Shown here piece by piece: positions 1-6,129 of a stretch of 7,137 bases of DNA. The stretch lies in NCBI GenBank assembly GCA_002420085.1, contig DIHI01000126.1:1722-8858 (forward strand), written 5' to 3'. The DNA is from Lysobacterales bacterium UBA5700. Its GTDB lineage: Bacteria > Pseudomonadota > Gammaproteobacteria > Xanthomonadales > Xanthomonadaceae. The notes beneath the pieces are model-generated. The model worked only from the letters and a program-made list of their open reading frames with translations, searched no databases and was not told the origin of the DNA. Each line of letters begins with the position of its first letter. Positions within the stretch are counted from its first letter, which is position 1. The translations under genes were made by a program, and so were the position numbers.

Positions 1-26
1 GCGTCTACCAATTCCGCCACCTGGGC
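1..26 (-). tRNA. tRNA-Leu, 5' part only (cut by left edge)
   Basis: Read on the minus strand, the first bases are GCCCAGG, then TG, then a D-arm ending GGTAGACGC. That is the 5' acceptor strand, the U8 position and the D-stem/D-loop of bacterial leucine tRNAs (E. coli leu tRNAs share the GTGGCGGAATTGGTAGACGC core). The mature 5' end is therefore placed at position 26. The anticodon arm, the long variable arm and the 3' end lie outside the window, so the isoacceptor cannot be named. A strong promoter lies a short distance upstream (60-88), giving a leader of roughly 25-30 nt that RNase P would remove. The gene is divergent from rnr. Tyr and Ser tRNAs also have long variable arms, but their D-arm sequences differ from this one. 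Confidence 0.88.
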
Positions 27-59
27 AGGTGTCGCCACTGCATCAGCGGCGAGCCGCCT

Positions 60-88
60 AAGATACGTAGGCCGGGGCAGGCTGTCAA
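60..88 (-). promoter_or_regulatory. sigma70 promoter of tRNA-Leu
   Basis: On the minus strand a perfect -35 hexamer TTGACA (83-88) is followed by a 17-nt spacer and the -10 hexamer TATCTT (60-65, 5 of 6 matches to TATAAT). Transcription would begin near position 53. The stretch after the -10 is GC-rich (AGGCGGCTCGCCGC), the discriminator type seen in stable-RNA promoters under stringent control; that regulation is an inference. An A/T run (AAGAAAATTT, about 110-119) lies some 55-65 bp upstream of the start and could act as a distal UP element. Confidence 0.8.
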
Positions 89-243
89 TGCCCTGATGGC
101 AGGATGCAGAAATTTTCTTGCGATCGGCCGGCGAGTGCGGTCAACTGGCATCGGCCGTGGGGATCGATTCGACAGCGCGGTCCGTGCATGCGGCGTGCCG
201 GCGGACGGCCGGGGGGGCGGCAACCCTGGTGTACCATGGCGCG

Positions 244-2790
244 ATGAAACGCACGCGCGGAAGTGGGAAAGAAACGGCCACCGGCACGGTGGCGCGGGGC
301 AGAAAGACAGCAGGCAAGAGAACAGCCGACGGTGGGAAGGCGGCCGACACCCCAGGCGCCAACCGGAAGGGCGCGGGTCTGAAGGTCGCCACAAAGAAGA
401 TCGCCACAAAGAAGGTCGTCGGCAAGAAGGCGGGCAGGTCGGCTGGCGAGCGCAAGGCTGCGCCGTGGCTCCCTGATCCGATGCCGAATGGGGCGCCGCC
501 GGTGCGTACCGGCAAGGGCAGGCGGCGGGTGCCGGATGCGGTCACCGATTCGACGCCACCGGCGGCCGGACGGCGTCGGCAGCGGCCACTGCCGACCATC
601 GATGATCCGCATGCCGAGCGCGAGGCACAACGCTATGCGCAGCCGATCGCCAGCCGCGAGGCGCTGTTGGCCCTGCTGGCCGAGGCGGCCGGACCGCAGA
701 CGGCCGAGGAACTGGCGGTGCGACTCGGTTACCTCGCTCATCCGGAGCGCTTCGAGGCGCTGTGCAAGCGTTTGGCGGCGATGCTGCGCGACGGTCAGGT
801 CTTGGCCAACCGACGCGGCGGTTATGCGCTGGCAACCAAGCTCGATCTGATTCCGGGGACGGTGATCGCCAATCCTGAGGGATTCGGATTCCTACGGACC
901 GACGCCGGTGGTGATGATCTGTTCCTGCCGCCGCACGAGTTGCGTAAGGCGATGCATGGTGATCGGGTGCTGGCATCGGTCACCGGCATCGATCGTCGAG
1001 GCCGCCGTGAAGGCGCGATCGTTGAAGTGCTGGAGCGTCGCCGGACCCGCATTCTCGGTCGCTATGCGCAGCGTGGCAGCATCGGTTACGTGGTGCCGGA
1101 CGATCGTCGTCTGCTGCAGGATGTGCTGATTGCTGCCGAGGATCGCGCCGGCGCCCGCGAAGGGCAGTTGGTGGTCTGCGAGATCGTCGAGCCGCCAGCG
1201 GTCGATCGCCTGCCGCTGGGTCGGATACTGACCGTGCTCGGCGATCGCCTGACGCCGTCGCTGGTGGTCGAGGCAGCCCTGCATGGTCACGGCTTGCCGA
1301 CCGAGTTTCCGCCCGAGGTGCTGGCCGAGGCGCTGGCGATTCCGGTCGAGGTTGATGCCGCGCTGCTGCCTGGACGGGTCGATCTGCGGCATCTGCCGTT
1401 GGTGACCATCGATGGCGAGGACGCCAAGGATTTCGACGATGCGCTCTACTGTGAGGCCGGTCGCGAGGGTTTCCGGCTGATCGTGGCGATCGCTGATGTG
1501 TCGCACTACGTCCGCCCCGGCACGCATCTGGACGGCGAGGCGAGCGATCGCGCGACCTCGGTGTATTTTCCGGGTTTCGTCGTGCCGATGCTGCCGGAGA
1601 CCCTGTCGAACGGGATCTGTTCGCTCAAGCCGAAGGTCGATCGCTGCTGCTTCGTCTGTGACATGCAGATCGGTCGCGATGGCGATGTCCTGCGCGCGAC
1701 GTTCTATGAGGCGATCATGCGCTCTCATGCCCGCCTCACCTACACCGAGGTCTGGGCGGCGCTCGGCGAGGACGACGCCGAGGCCCAGGGCCGGATCGGG
1801 GCATTGCTGCCGCACCTGCGTCGGCTGCACAGGCTCTACAAGGTGCTGGCCAAGGCGCGTGTCCGGCGTGGTGCGATCGAGTTCGAGTCTGCTGAAACCC
1901 GTTTCGTGCTCGGGCCGGCTGGCGAGGTAGTCCAGGCTGGCATGCTGGAACGCAATGATGCCCACAAGTTGGTCGAGGAGTGCATGATCGCGGCCAATGT
2001 CGAGGCGGCGCGCCTGCTGATCAGTCGAGGCTTGCCGACCCCATTCCGCATCCATGAACGGCCACCTGAAGGGAAGTACACGGAACTGCTGGAGTTCCTG
2101 GCCGATTTCGGCCTGTCCTTGCCGCCCTGGTCGAAGGTCGAGCCGAGGGATTTCACGGCCCTGATCCGCAAGATTCGCGACCGCCCGGAGTCGGCCCTGA
2201 TCGAGTCGGTATTGCTGCGCTCGCAGTCGCTGGCGGTGTATTCGCCGGACAATCGCGGCCATTTCGGTCTGGCGCTGGCGGCCTATGCCCACTTCACTTC
2301 GCCGATTCGGCGTTATCCCGATCTGCTGGTGCATCGAGCGATCAAGCATGCCCTGGCCGGTGGCAGTGTGGCCGGGTTCCGCTATGCCGGCCATGAGATG
2401 GCCAGCCTGTCGTTGCATTGTTCCGAGCGCGGTCGTCGGGCCGACGAGGCCAGCCGCGAGGTCGATGAGCGCTACCGCGCAGCCTGGATGGAGAAGCACG
2501 TCGGTGGCGAGTTCGATGGGGTGATCTCGGGGGTGACCAGTTTCGGCCTGTTCGTCGAGCTGAGTCAGTCCAAGGTGAATGGTCTGGTTCACGTCACCCA
2601 GTTGCCACGCGACTACTACCATTTCGATCCGAGCAAGAAGCTGCTGACCGGTGAGCATGGCGGCCGGACGTTCCGGCTCGGCGATGCCGTCCGCATCGTG
2701 GTGCTGCGAGCCAGCGTCGAGGATCGTCGGATCGACTTCCGTCTGGTCAGCGAGCCGACGCCGGGTCGCCGAAGTGGGCAGCGGCGTTGA
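244..2790 (+). CDS. rnr: Ribonuclease R (RNB-family 3'-5' exoribonuclease)
   Basis: RNase R degrades structured RNA from the 3' end, releasing nucleoside monophosphates; it acts in the cytoplasm on mRNA fragments, defective rRNA and tmRNA-tagged messages. From ATG 244 the protein is 848 aa (E. coli about 813). Domains in order: a basic, disordered N-terminal extension (about 1-115, with three (V/I)-(A/V)-(T/G)-K-K units at 48-62), a winged-helix RNase B N-terminal domain (about 136-197), two cold-shock/OB domains (about 200-375), the RNB catalytic domain (about 378-705) and a C-terminal S1 domain (about 755-835). The catalytic motif LPLVTIDGEDAKDFDDA gives the metal-binding aspartates D390, D396, D398 and D399, matching E. 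coli D272, D278, D280 and D281. The motif TSPIRRYPDLLVHRA sits at 685-699. The protein ends only about 13 residues after the S1 domain, so the long basic C-terminal tail of E. coli RNase R is missing. The frame stays open upstream to TTG 118, but that stretch looks non-coding; GTG 229 is another possible start. No clear Shine-Dalgarno precedes ATG 244. rlmB follows after 37 nt. Confidence 0.97.
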   Translation: MKRTRGSGKETATGTVARGRKTAGKRTADGGKAADTPGANRKGAGLKVATKKIATKKVVGKKAGRSAGERKAAPWLPDPMPNGAPPVRTGKGRRRVPDAVTDSTPPAAGRRRQRPLPTIDDPHAEREAQRYAQPIASREALLALLAEAAGPQTAEELAVRLGYLAHPERFEALCKRLAAMLRDGQVLANRRGGYALATKLDLIPGTVIANPEGFGFLRTDAGGDDLFLPPHELRKAMHGDRVLASVTGIDRRGRREGAIVEVLERRRTRILGRYAQRGSIGYVVPDDRRLLQDVLIAAEDRAGAREGQLVVCEIVEPPAVDRLPLGRILTVLGDRLTPSLVVEAALHGHGLPTEFPPEVLAEALAIPVEVDAALLPGRVDLRHLPLVTIDGEDAKDFDDALYCEAGREGFRLIVAIADVSHYVRPGTHLDGEASDRATSVYFPGFVVPMLPETLSNGICSLKPKVDRCCFVCDMQIGRDGDVLRATFYEAIMRSHARLTYTEVWAALGEDDAEAQGRIGALLPHLRRLHRLYKVLAKARVRRGAIEFESAETRFVLGPAGEVVQAGMLERNDAHKLVEECMIAANVEAARLLISRGLPTPFRIHERPPEGKYTELLEFLADFGLSLPPWSKVEPRDFTALIRKIRDRPESALIESVLLRSQSLAVYSPDNRGHFGLALAAYAHFTSPIRRYPDLLVHRAIKHALAGGSVAGFRYAGHEMASLSLHCSERGRRADEASREVDERYRAAWMEKHVGGEFDGVISGVTSFGLFVELSQSKVNGLVHVTQLPRDYYHFDPSKKLLTGEHGGRTFRLGDAVRIVVLRASVEDRRIDFRLVSEPTPGRRSGQRR
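385..429 (+). repeat. 15-bp tandem repeat coding Lys-rich pentapeptides in rnr
   Basis: Two consecutive 15-nt units (385-399 and 400-414) differ only at their first base (GTCGCCACAAAGAAG, ATCGCCACAAAGAAG). A third, diverged unit follows at 415-429 (GTCGTCGGCAAGAAG). They encode VATKK, IATKK and VVGKK. The near-identity of the first two units suggests a recent duplication. Lys/Ala/Thr repeats of this kind resemble histone-H1-like basic tails and would suit nonspecific RNA binding, which is an inference. Confidence 0.9.
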
Positions 2791-2827
2791 GCGTTTTCCC
2801 GCAACCAAGTCAATACGGATCGCGTTG

Positions 2828-3589
2828 ATGAGCAAGGGGCAAACTCAGTGGATCGCCGGGATCAATGCGGTCGCTTCGGCCTTGGAGCACGACCCGGATT
2901 CGGTGGTCGAGGTGCTGGTCGAGGCCGGTGGTCGCAATCCGCGTCTGACCGAGATCGAGGAGAAGGCGCGCCGCTGTGAGGTCGACGTTCGGCGAGTGGC
3001 GGTGCAGGCGCTCGATGGTGCGGCCGGCGGGGTCCGGCACCAGGGGGTGGTCGCGCGCTACCGGGGGCCGACAGCCCGCGATGAGGACGATCTGCCGGAA
3101 CTGATCGCGGCGGCGGAAGGGCGGGCTCTGCTGCTGGTGCTCGACGGCATCACCGATCCGCACAATCTCGGCGCCTGTCTGCGCAGTGCGGCCGCTGCCG
3201 GGGTTACGGCGGTGGTGATTCCCAAGGATCGCTCGGCGCCGCTCAATGCCACGGTGCGCAAGACCTCATCCGGTGCGGCCGATCGGGTGCCGGTGATCCG
3301 GGCGACCAATCTGGCGCGTTGTCTGTCGGGTTTGCGCGATTTCGGGGTCTGGGTCTACGGCTTGGATGGGGAAAGTCGGACCTCCCTGTATTCGCTCGAT
3401 CTGGCCGGCAGCATCGCCCTGGTGGTCGGTGCCGAGGGTGAGGGCCTGCGTCGGCTCACTCGTGAGCGCTGCGATGGTCTCGCGCAGATTCCGATGCCCG
3501 GTGCGATGGAAAGCCTGAACGTATCGGTCGCGGCTGGGGTCGCTCTGTTCGAGGCGGTTCGACAGCGCTCTGCTTCGAGCACTGGATAG
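2828..3589 (+). CDS. rlmB: 23S rRNA (guanosine-2'-O)-methyltransferase RlmB
   Basis: This SPOUT-class enzyme uses S-adenosylmethionine to methylate the 2'-OH of G2251 in the P-loop of 23S rRNA; it is cytoplasmic and dimeric in E. coli. The 253-aa protein (E. coli 243) starts at ATG 2828. An N-terminal SpoU substrate-binding domain (about 6-80, with VRHQGVVAR at 69-77) precedes the trefoil-knot domain (about 100-246). All three SpoU motifs are present: motif 1 DPHNLGACLRS (110-120; N113 and R119), motif 2 ALVVGAEGEGLRRLTRE (197-213) and motif 3 IPMPGAMESLNVSVAAG (221-237; S229 and N231). Similarity to E. coli RlmB extends through NLAR and the FEAVRQRS end, which separates it from TrmH and TrmL. 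The frame is open upstream to 2651 inside rnr, but those codons are an out-of-frame reading of rnr. It lies 37 nt after rnr, a pairing common in gammaproteobacteria, and is probably cotranscribed. The ribosome binding site is weak. Confidence 0.96.
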   Translation: MSKGQTQWIAGINAVASALEHDPDSVVEVLVEAGGRNPRLTEIEEKARRCEVDVRRVAVQALDGAAGGVRHQGVVARYRGPTARDEDDLPELIAAAEGRALLLVLDGITDPHNLGACLRSAAAAGVTAVVIPKDRSAPLNATVRKTSSGAADRVPVIRATNLARCLSGLRDFGVWVYGLDGESRTSLYSLDLAGSIALVVGAEGEGLRRLTRERCDGLAQIPMPGAMESLNVSVAAGVALFEAVRQRSASSTG

Positions 3590-3659
3590 GTGCGGGTTAC
3601 GGTCGGATTTCAGGCGGCCCGACTGCGGTCGGTTCCGCTCGCCAGTGCGACGGGCGAAT

Positions 3660-4301
3660 TCATGTTCCGGACTGCACCTGCCACTGTCGCCAGCAGTTGA
3701 CGATCCGGCAGAACAGCGCTGCGGTGCGCTCAGTGTCGTAGACCGCCGAATGGGCCTCGTCGCCGTTCCAGTCCATGCCGGCGGCTTGGACAGCCTTGCT
3801 CAGTACGGTCTGTCCGTAGGCCATGCCGGCCAGGGTAACCGTGTCGAAGGTGCTGAACGGATGGAATGGGTTTCGCTTGTGCCCGACGCGGGCGACGGCA
3901 GCGTTCAGGAATCCGAGGTCGAAGTGGGCGTTGTGGCCGACCAGGATGGCCCGATTGCAGCCGTGCTTGCGGATCGCTGCCCGGATCGGCACGAAGATGC
4001 GATCCAGGGCGGCGCGTTCGGTCTGGGCATCGCGAAACGGATGATCGACATCGATGCCGGTGATTTCCAGCGAGCGCGGGTCGATCTCGGCACCTGGGAA
4101 GGGTTGGACATGGGTCGAGACGATCGGGCCGGGCACCAGCCAGCCGTCTTGGTCGAGATCGATCGGGGAGGCTGCGATTTCGAGCAGAGCGTGACGGTTG
4201 CAGTCGAAACCTCCGGTTTCGACATCGATCACGACAGGCAGAAACCCCCGAAAGCGCGCCGCCAATGATGGGTTCGGTCGCGTGTGATCGGCTTGGGACA
4301 T
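3660..4301 (-). CDS. rnt: Ribonuclease T (DEDDh 3'-5' exoribonuclease)
   Basis: RNase T trims 3' ends of tRNA, 5S and 23S rRNA and other small stable RNAs, and drives end-turnover of tRNA. It is a cytoplasmic homodimer. The 213-aa protein is close to the E. coli length (215). All five DEDDh catalytic residues are visible at a constant +3 offset from E. coli: D26 and E28 in [11 protein letters not shown]128 in [14 protein letters not shown], and H184 and D189 in [17 protein letters not shown]. The LARRFRG-type segment here reads [10 protein letters not shown] (13-22), a usual opening for the family. ATG 4301 gives the expected N-terminus; no good Shine-Dalgarno lies before it. The gene converges on rlmB across 70 bp and lies 193 bp downstream of doxX on the same strand. 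The structured spacer between makes a separate promoter likely, though none is obvious. Confidence 0.95.
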   Translation of the reverse strand: MSQADHTRPNPSLAARFRGFLPVVIDVETGGFDCNRHALLEIAASPIDLDQDGWLVPGPIVSTHVQPFPGAEIDPRSLEITGIDVDHPFRDAQTERAALDRIFVPIRAAIRKHGCNRAILVGHNAHFDLGFLNAAVARVGHKRNPFHPFSTFDTVTLAGMAYGQTVLSKAVQAAGMDWNGDEAHSAVYDTERTAALFCRIVNCWRQWQVQSGT

Positions 4302-4370
4302 GCCGCTAGGATATCAGGCGTGCTCCAGCATTCCGTTGCTTGGCTGTTCATCCGTGCCGGATTGCCGCTT

Positions 4371-4386
4371 GCCGATGGCCATCGGC
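4371..4386. repeat. Perfect 16-bp palindrome upstream of rnt
   Basis: GCCGATGGCCATCGGC reads identically on both strands, with no unpaired centre. It lies about 70 bp upstream of the rnt start codon, where a dimeric regulator could bind. High-GC composition makes short palindromes more frequent, so function is only a possibility. Its right arm overlaps the left arm of the stem-loop at 4382-4410, so in RNA the two could not form together. Confidence 0.5.
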
Positions 4387-4410
4387 CGCGCCCGGATGGT
4401 GCGCGGCCGA
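4382..4410 (-). terminator. Strong GC-rich stem-loop between doxX and rnt (possible terminator or mRNA end)
   Basis: TCGGCCGCGC (4382-4391) pairs perfectly with GCGCGGCCGA (4401-4410) around a 9-nt loop. In the minus-strand transcript it would form about 85 nt after the doxX stop and about 80 nt before the rnt start. No T-run follows on either strand, so it is not a classical rho-independent terminator. It could still protect the 3' end of the doxX message or slow polymerase. The stem is certain in sequence; the role is inferred. Confidence 0.4.
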
Positions 4411-4462
4411 GGTCTTCGGTCGAGTCGGTCGGGCCGATCGAACGTCGCCGATCGCCCCGGTT

Positions 4463-4498
4463 CTGACCGAATCGACGCGGACCGTTGGCTTCGGTCAG
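4463..4498 (-). repeat. 9-bp inverted repeat spanning the doxX stop codon
   Basis: CTGACCGAA (4463-4471) and TTCGGTCAG (4490-4498) are perfect inverse copies separated by 18 nt. The right arm contains the doxX stop codon (4495-4497). In the transcript this gives a stem-loop starting at the end of the gene. No T-run follows, so it is a weak terminator candidate or an mRNA-stabilising hairpin. Confidence 0.4.
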
Positions 4499-5154
4499 GC
4501 TGCGTGTGGCCGGAAGCGCCTGGCGATCCAGTAGTCGAGGCTGAGGTAGCGTCCGGCTCCCTGGAAGAACAGCACCAGCAGCATGATGAAATAGGTGGCT
4601 GCGAATTCGATGCCGTTGTTGAGCACTACGAAGCCACCCTTGGCGGTCAGCCAGTCGTAATTGCCGTGTTCACGCAGCAGGGCGCGGGCGGCGGTCAGTC
4701 GCTTGCCGACCTCCTCGCTGTTTTCCAGGCTGTGCTTGGCCGCCGGGATGCCAAGTGCGGCAAGCGGCTTGGCCATGCTGGTCGATGGGTCCGACGGGGC
4801 GATCGCGAACCAGCCCTTGTCCCAATGCACCGCGAAGGCGGCCACCAGCATGGTGATCATCAGCGGGATGGCGATGTATCGAGTCGCCAGCCCGAACAGC
4901 AGCAGGAAGCCGCCGACCAGTTCGGCCGAGACCGCCAGGAAGGCCATCAGCCAGGGCATCGGCAGGCCCAGACCCCAGTCGGGGTTGCCAAACCAGGCGA
5001 CCGTTGCCTCGAAGCTGCCAGCCTTCTGCCAGCCGGCCGCGATGAATACGATGGCCAGGAACAGGCGCAGCAGCAACGGGGCCAGGAAGTCCAGTTTGCG
5101 GGTGGCGTCCAGAAGATCATGGGCGAGATTGGCGGTTCGAACCAGACTACTCAT
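4495..5154 (-). CDS. doxX: DoxX-family membrane protein of the Hvf-type RiPP operon
   Basis: This inner-membrane protein belongs to the DoxX family, found as the last gene of hvf/buf RiPP operons, where its exact job (metal handling, redox or peptide maturation) is unsettled. The 219-aa protein shows four hydrophobic helices: about 23-41, 64-89, 92-110 and 180-198. The GWQK motif after helix 1 (41-44) and the FFQGAGRYLSLDYWIAR end (196-212) are typical of the family. A hydrophilic loop of about 70 residues (111-179; WDKGWFAIAPSD at 111-122, HGNYDWLT at 163-170) separates helices 3 and 4; small DoxX proteins of about 130-150 aa lack it. Start at ATG 5154 is set by a strong GAGGAG eight bases upstream. 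It lies 198 bp after hvfC on the same strand, so it may be cotranscribed or have its own promoter. Function in copper-RiPP biology is inferred from neighbours. Confidence 0.88.
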   Translation of the reverse strand: MSSLVRTANLAHDLLDATRKLDFLAPLLLRLFLAIVFIAAGWQKAGSFEATVAWFGNPDWGLGLPMPWLMAFLAVSAELVGGFLLLFGLATRYIAIPLMITMLVAAFAVHWDKGWFAIAPSDPSTSMAKPLAALGIPAAKHSLENSEEVGKRLTAARALLREHGNYDWLTAKGGFVVLNNGIEFAATYFIMLLVLFFQGAGRYLSLDYWIARRFRPHAA

Positions 5155-5162
5155 TGGTGGTG

Positions 5163-5168
5163 CTCCTC
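5163..5168 (-). promoter_or_regulatory. Strong Shine-Dalgarno of doxX
   Basis: GAGGAG on the minus strand lies 8 nt before the ATG at 5154 and fixes the doxX start. It is the best ribosome binding site in the window; the other genes show weak ones or rely on overlap. Confidence 0.85.
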
Positions 5169-5232
5169 GGTTGCTCGTGTTGTTCTGTTGGCTCGACCAC
5201 GCGGGGAGGGGTGATCGGCCGATGTGCTCGTT

Positions 5233-5270
5233 CGCGCGCTGCCCACTACCGCACGGTGCGCGGGCGCGCG
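5233..5270 (-). other. Structured GC-rich segment in the hvfC-doxX spacer
   Basis: The 198-bp gap 5155-5352 has no open reading frame that looks coding. Its middle can fold: CGCGCG at 5233-5238 pairs with 5265-5270, CCC at 5242-5244 with GGG at 5262-5264, and an inner CGCA/TGCG stem (5250-5253 with 5257-5260) closes a 3-nt loop. No T-run follows, so it is not a clear terminator. No convincing -35/-10 pair was found in the gap. It could be a processing or stability element that lets doxX be expressed differently from hvfABC. Confidence 0.3.
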
Positions 5271-5352
5271 GGTGTCCGCATCCGTGTCGGAATGAATCCG
5301 TTTTGCCGTCGCTGGCGTGGAGCCGGTTGCGACCGCGACCCTGATCCGAGGG

Positions 5353-6129
5353 TCATCTGGCAGTGCCAAGGACGATGCCGCTGTCCTGGAACTGTGCCAG
5401 CAGTTCGGCGCCCTGTTCAAGAAACGGCTCTCGATCCTGGACGCCGGCTTCGTCAGCCAGGGCTTCGAGTTGCTGACGGCCGTTTAGTTCCTCGAATTCG
5501 GCCAGACGCTGCAACAGTCGGTAGGCGAGGGCGCTGATCTCGGAAAACCGGACCTTGCTGCCGGTGCGTCGGACCAACAGAAAGGTCGGCTGCGCCGGTG
5601 GCTGATCGGGTTGAAAGGCCGGACCGATCCGGTGAACCGGCCAATGGTAGGCCAGTGGCCAGGCCAGTGCCGACAGCACTGGGCGTCCAGCCAGCAGATC
5701 GCCATCGGGATCGATCGCGCCGGTCTCGGTGTCGGTTCGGTTCGGGTCGATGTCGAGCGCCAATTCGACCCACTCATAGTGGGCCAGTTCGAGCAGCCAG
5801 GGTGGATCGCCCCGGTTCTCGCTCTGGCGCTGTTCGAGAAAGCGCAGGAACTCGCGGGCGAGTTCCGGAAACATCGGTGTCTGCGAGCGATGGTCGCGGA
5901 AGAAACTGCGGATCAGCCGATGCCAGACATCGTGTCCGAGTGTCTTGCGGATCACTGGAAAGTTGCCCGACAACAGACCCTCGACATTGTTGTAGAACAG
6001 TTCGCGATAGATTTTCAGCCGCCGTTCTTCGATGCCGGGTGGTGGCGGGTTGTTTTCCGGGTCGCGAATGTGGCGGGACAATGCGAACTGCATCGCCTGC
6101 AAGCTGTCGTGTCGATCAGCCACGGGCAT
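5353..6129 (-). CDS. hvfC: HvfC/BufC-type RiPP maturation partner (DUF2063)
   Basis: This protein is the partner of the DUF692 enzyme in Hvf/bufferin RiPP systems, thought to bind the precursor and deliver it to the oxidase. The 258-aa sequence carries the family hallmark [29 protein letters not shown] region at 37-65, in which an R-x-x-I-Y-R opening is followed by NFP. Next come a FFRDH segment (76-80) and a [15 protein letters not shown] helix (111-125). The C-terminal half (about 150-255), with LLVRR (184-188) and a helical end, fits the second domain seen in such partners. Start ATG 6129 lies inside the end of hvfB (14-nt overlap) with GAGG six bases upstream (6136-6139), which suggests translational coupling. 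An internal Met13 is a less likely start. Older annotation of this family as a DNA-binding protein is not supported here: no helix-turn-helix is obvious. Confidence 0.9.
   Translation of the reverse strand: MPVADRHDSLQAMQFALSRHIRDPENNPPPPGIEERRLKIYRELFYNNVEGLLSGNFPVIRKTLGHDVWHRLIRSFFRDHRSQTPMFPELAREFLRFLEQRQSENRGDPPWLLELAHYEWVELALDIDPNRTDTETGAIDPDGDLLAGRPVLSALAWPLAYHWPVHRIGPAFQPDQPPAQPTFLLVRRTGSKVRFSEISALAYRLLQRLAEFEELNGRQQLEALADEAGVQDREPFLEQGAELLAQFQDSGIVLGTAR

Noticed and set aside
118..146. TTGCGA and TCAACT as a promoter for rnr
   Set aside because: Spacing is 17 bp, but the hexamers match consensus at only 4 and 3 of 6 positions, which is expected by chance.
118..243. Upstream extension of rnr to a TTG codon at 118
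   Set aside because: The extra 42 residues lack family similarity and have no ribosome binding site; the stretch is better read as promoter and leader. ATG 244 starts the basic extension directly.
2651..2827. Upstream extension of rlmB into rnr
   Set aside because: These codons are an out-of-frame reading of the S1 domain of rnr; ATG 2828 gives the expected RlmB N-terminus and length.
892..2835. A 647-codon open frame on the minus strand opposite rnr
   Set aside because: It is an antisense shadow of rnr: high GC and strong codon bias keep the opposite frame open. Its translation has no recognisable domain, whereas the plus strand gives complete RNase R.
3619..3632. CCGAC/GTCGG hairpin between rlmB and rnt as a two-way terminator
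   Set aside because: The stem is only 5 bp with a 4-nt loop, no T-run follows on either strand, and alternative pairings exist (GTCGG also at 3602-3606). A GCACTGG/CCAGTGC pair at 3579-3585 and 3642-3648 is too far apart to add support.
3645..4268. A 207-codon plus-strand frame opposite rnt
   Set aside because: The minus strand encodes intact RNase T with all catalytic residues; the plus frame resembles no family.
4299..4315. A -10-like TATCCT six bases before the rnt ATG, suggesting a leaderless message
   Set aside because: No matching -35 element lies 16-18 bp upstream, so the hexamer alone is not evidence.
4300..5214. A 304-codon plus-strand frame opposite doxX
   Set aside because: Its Gln-rich translation is what results from reading a Leu-rich membrane protein backwards; doxX has a proper ribosome binding site and helices.
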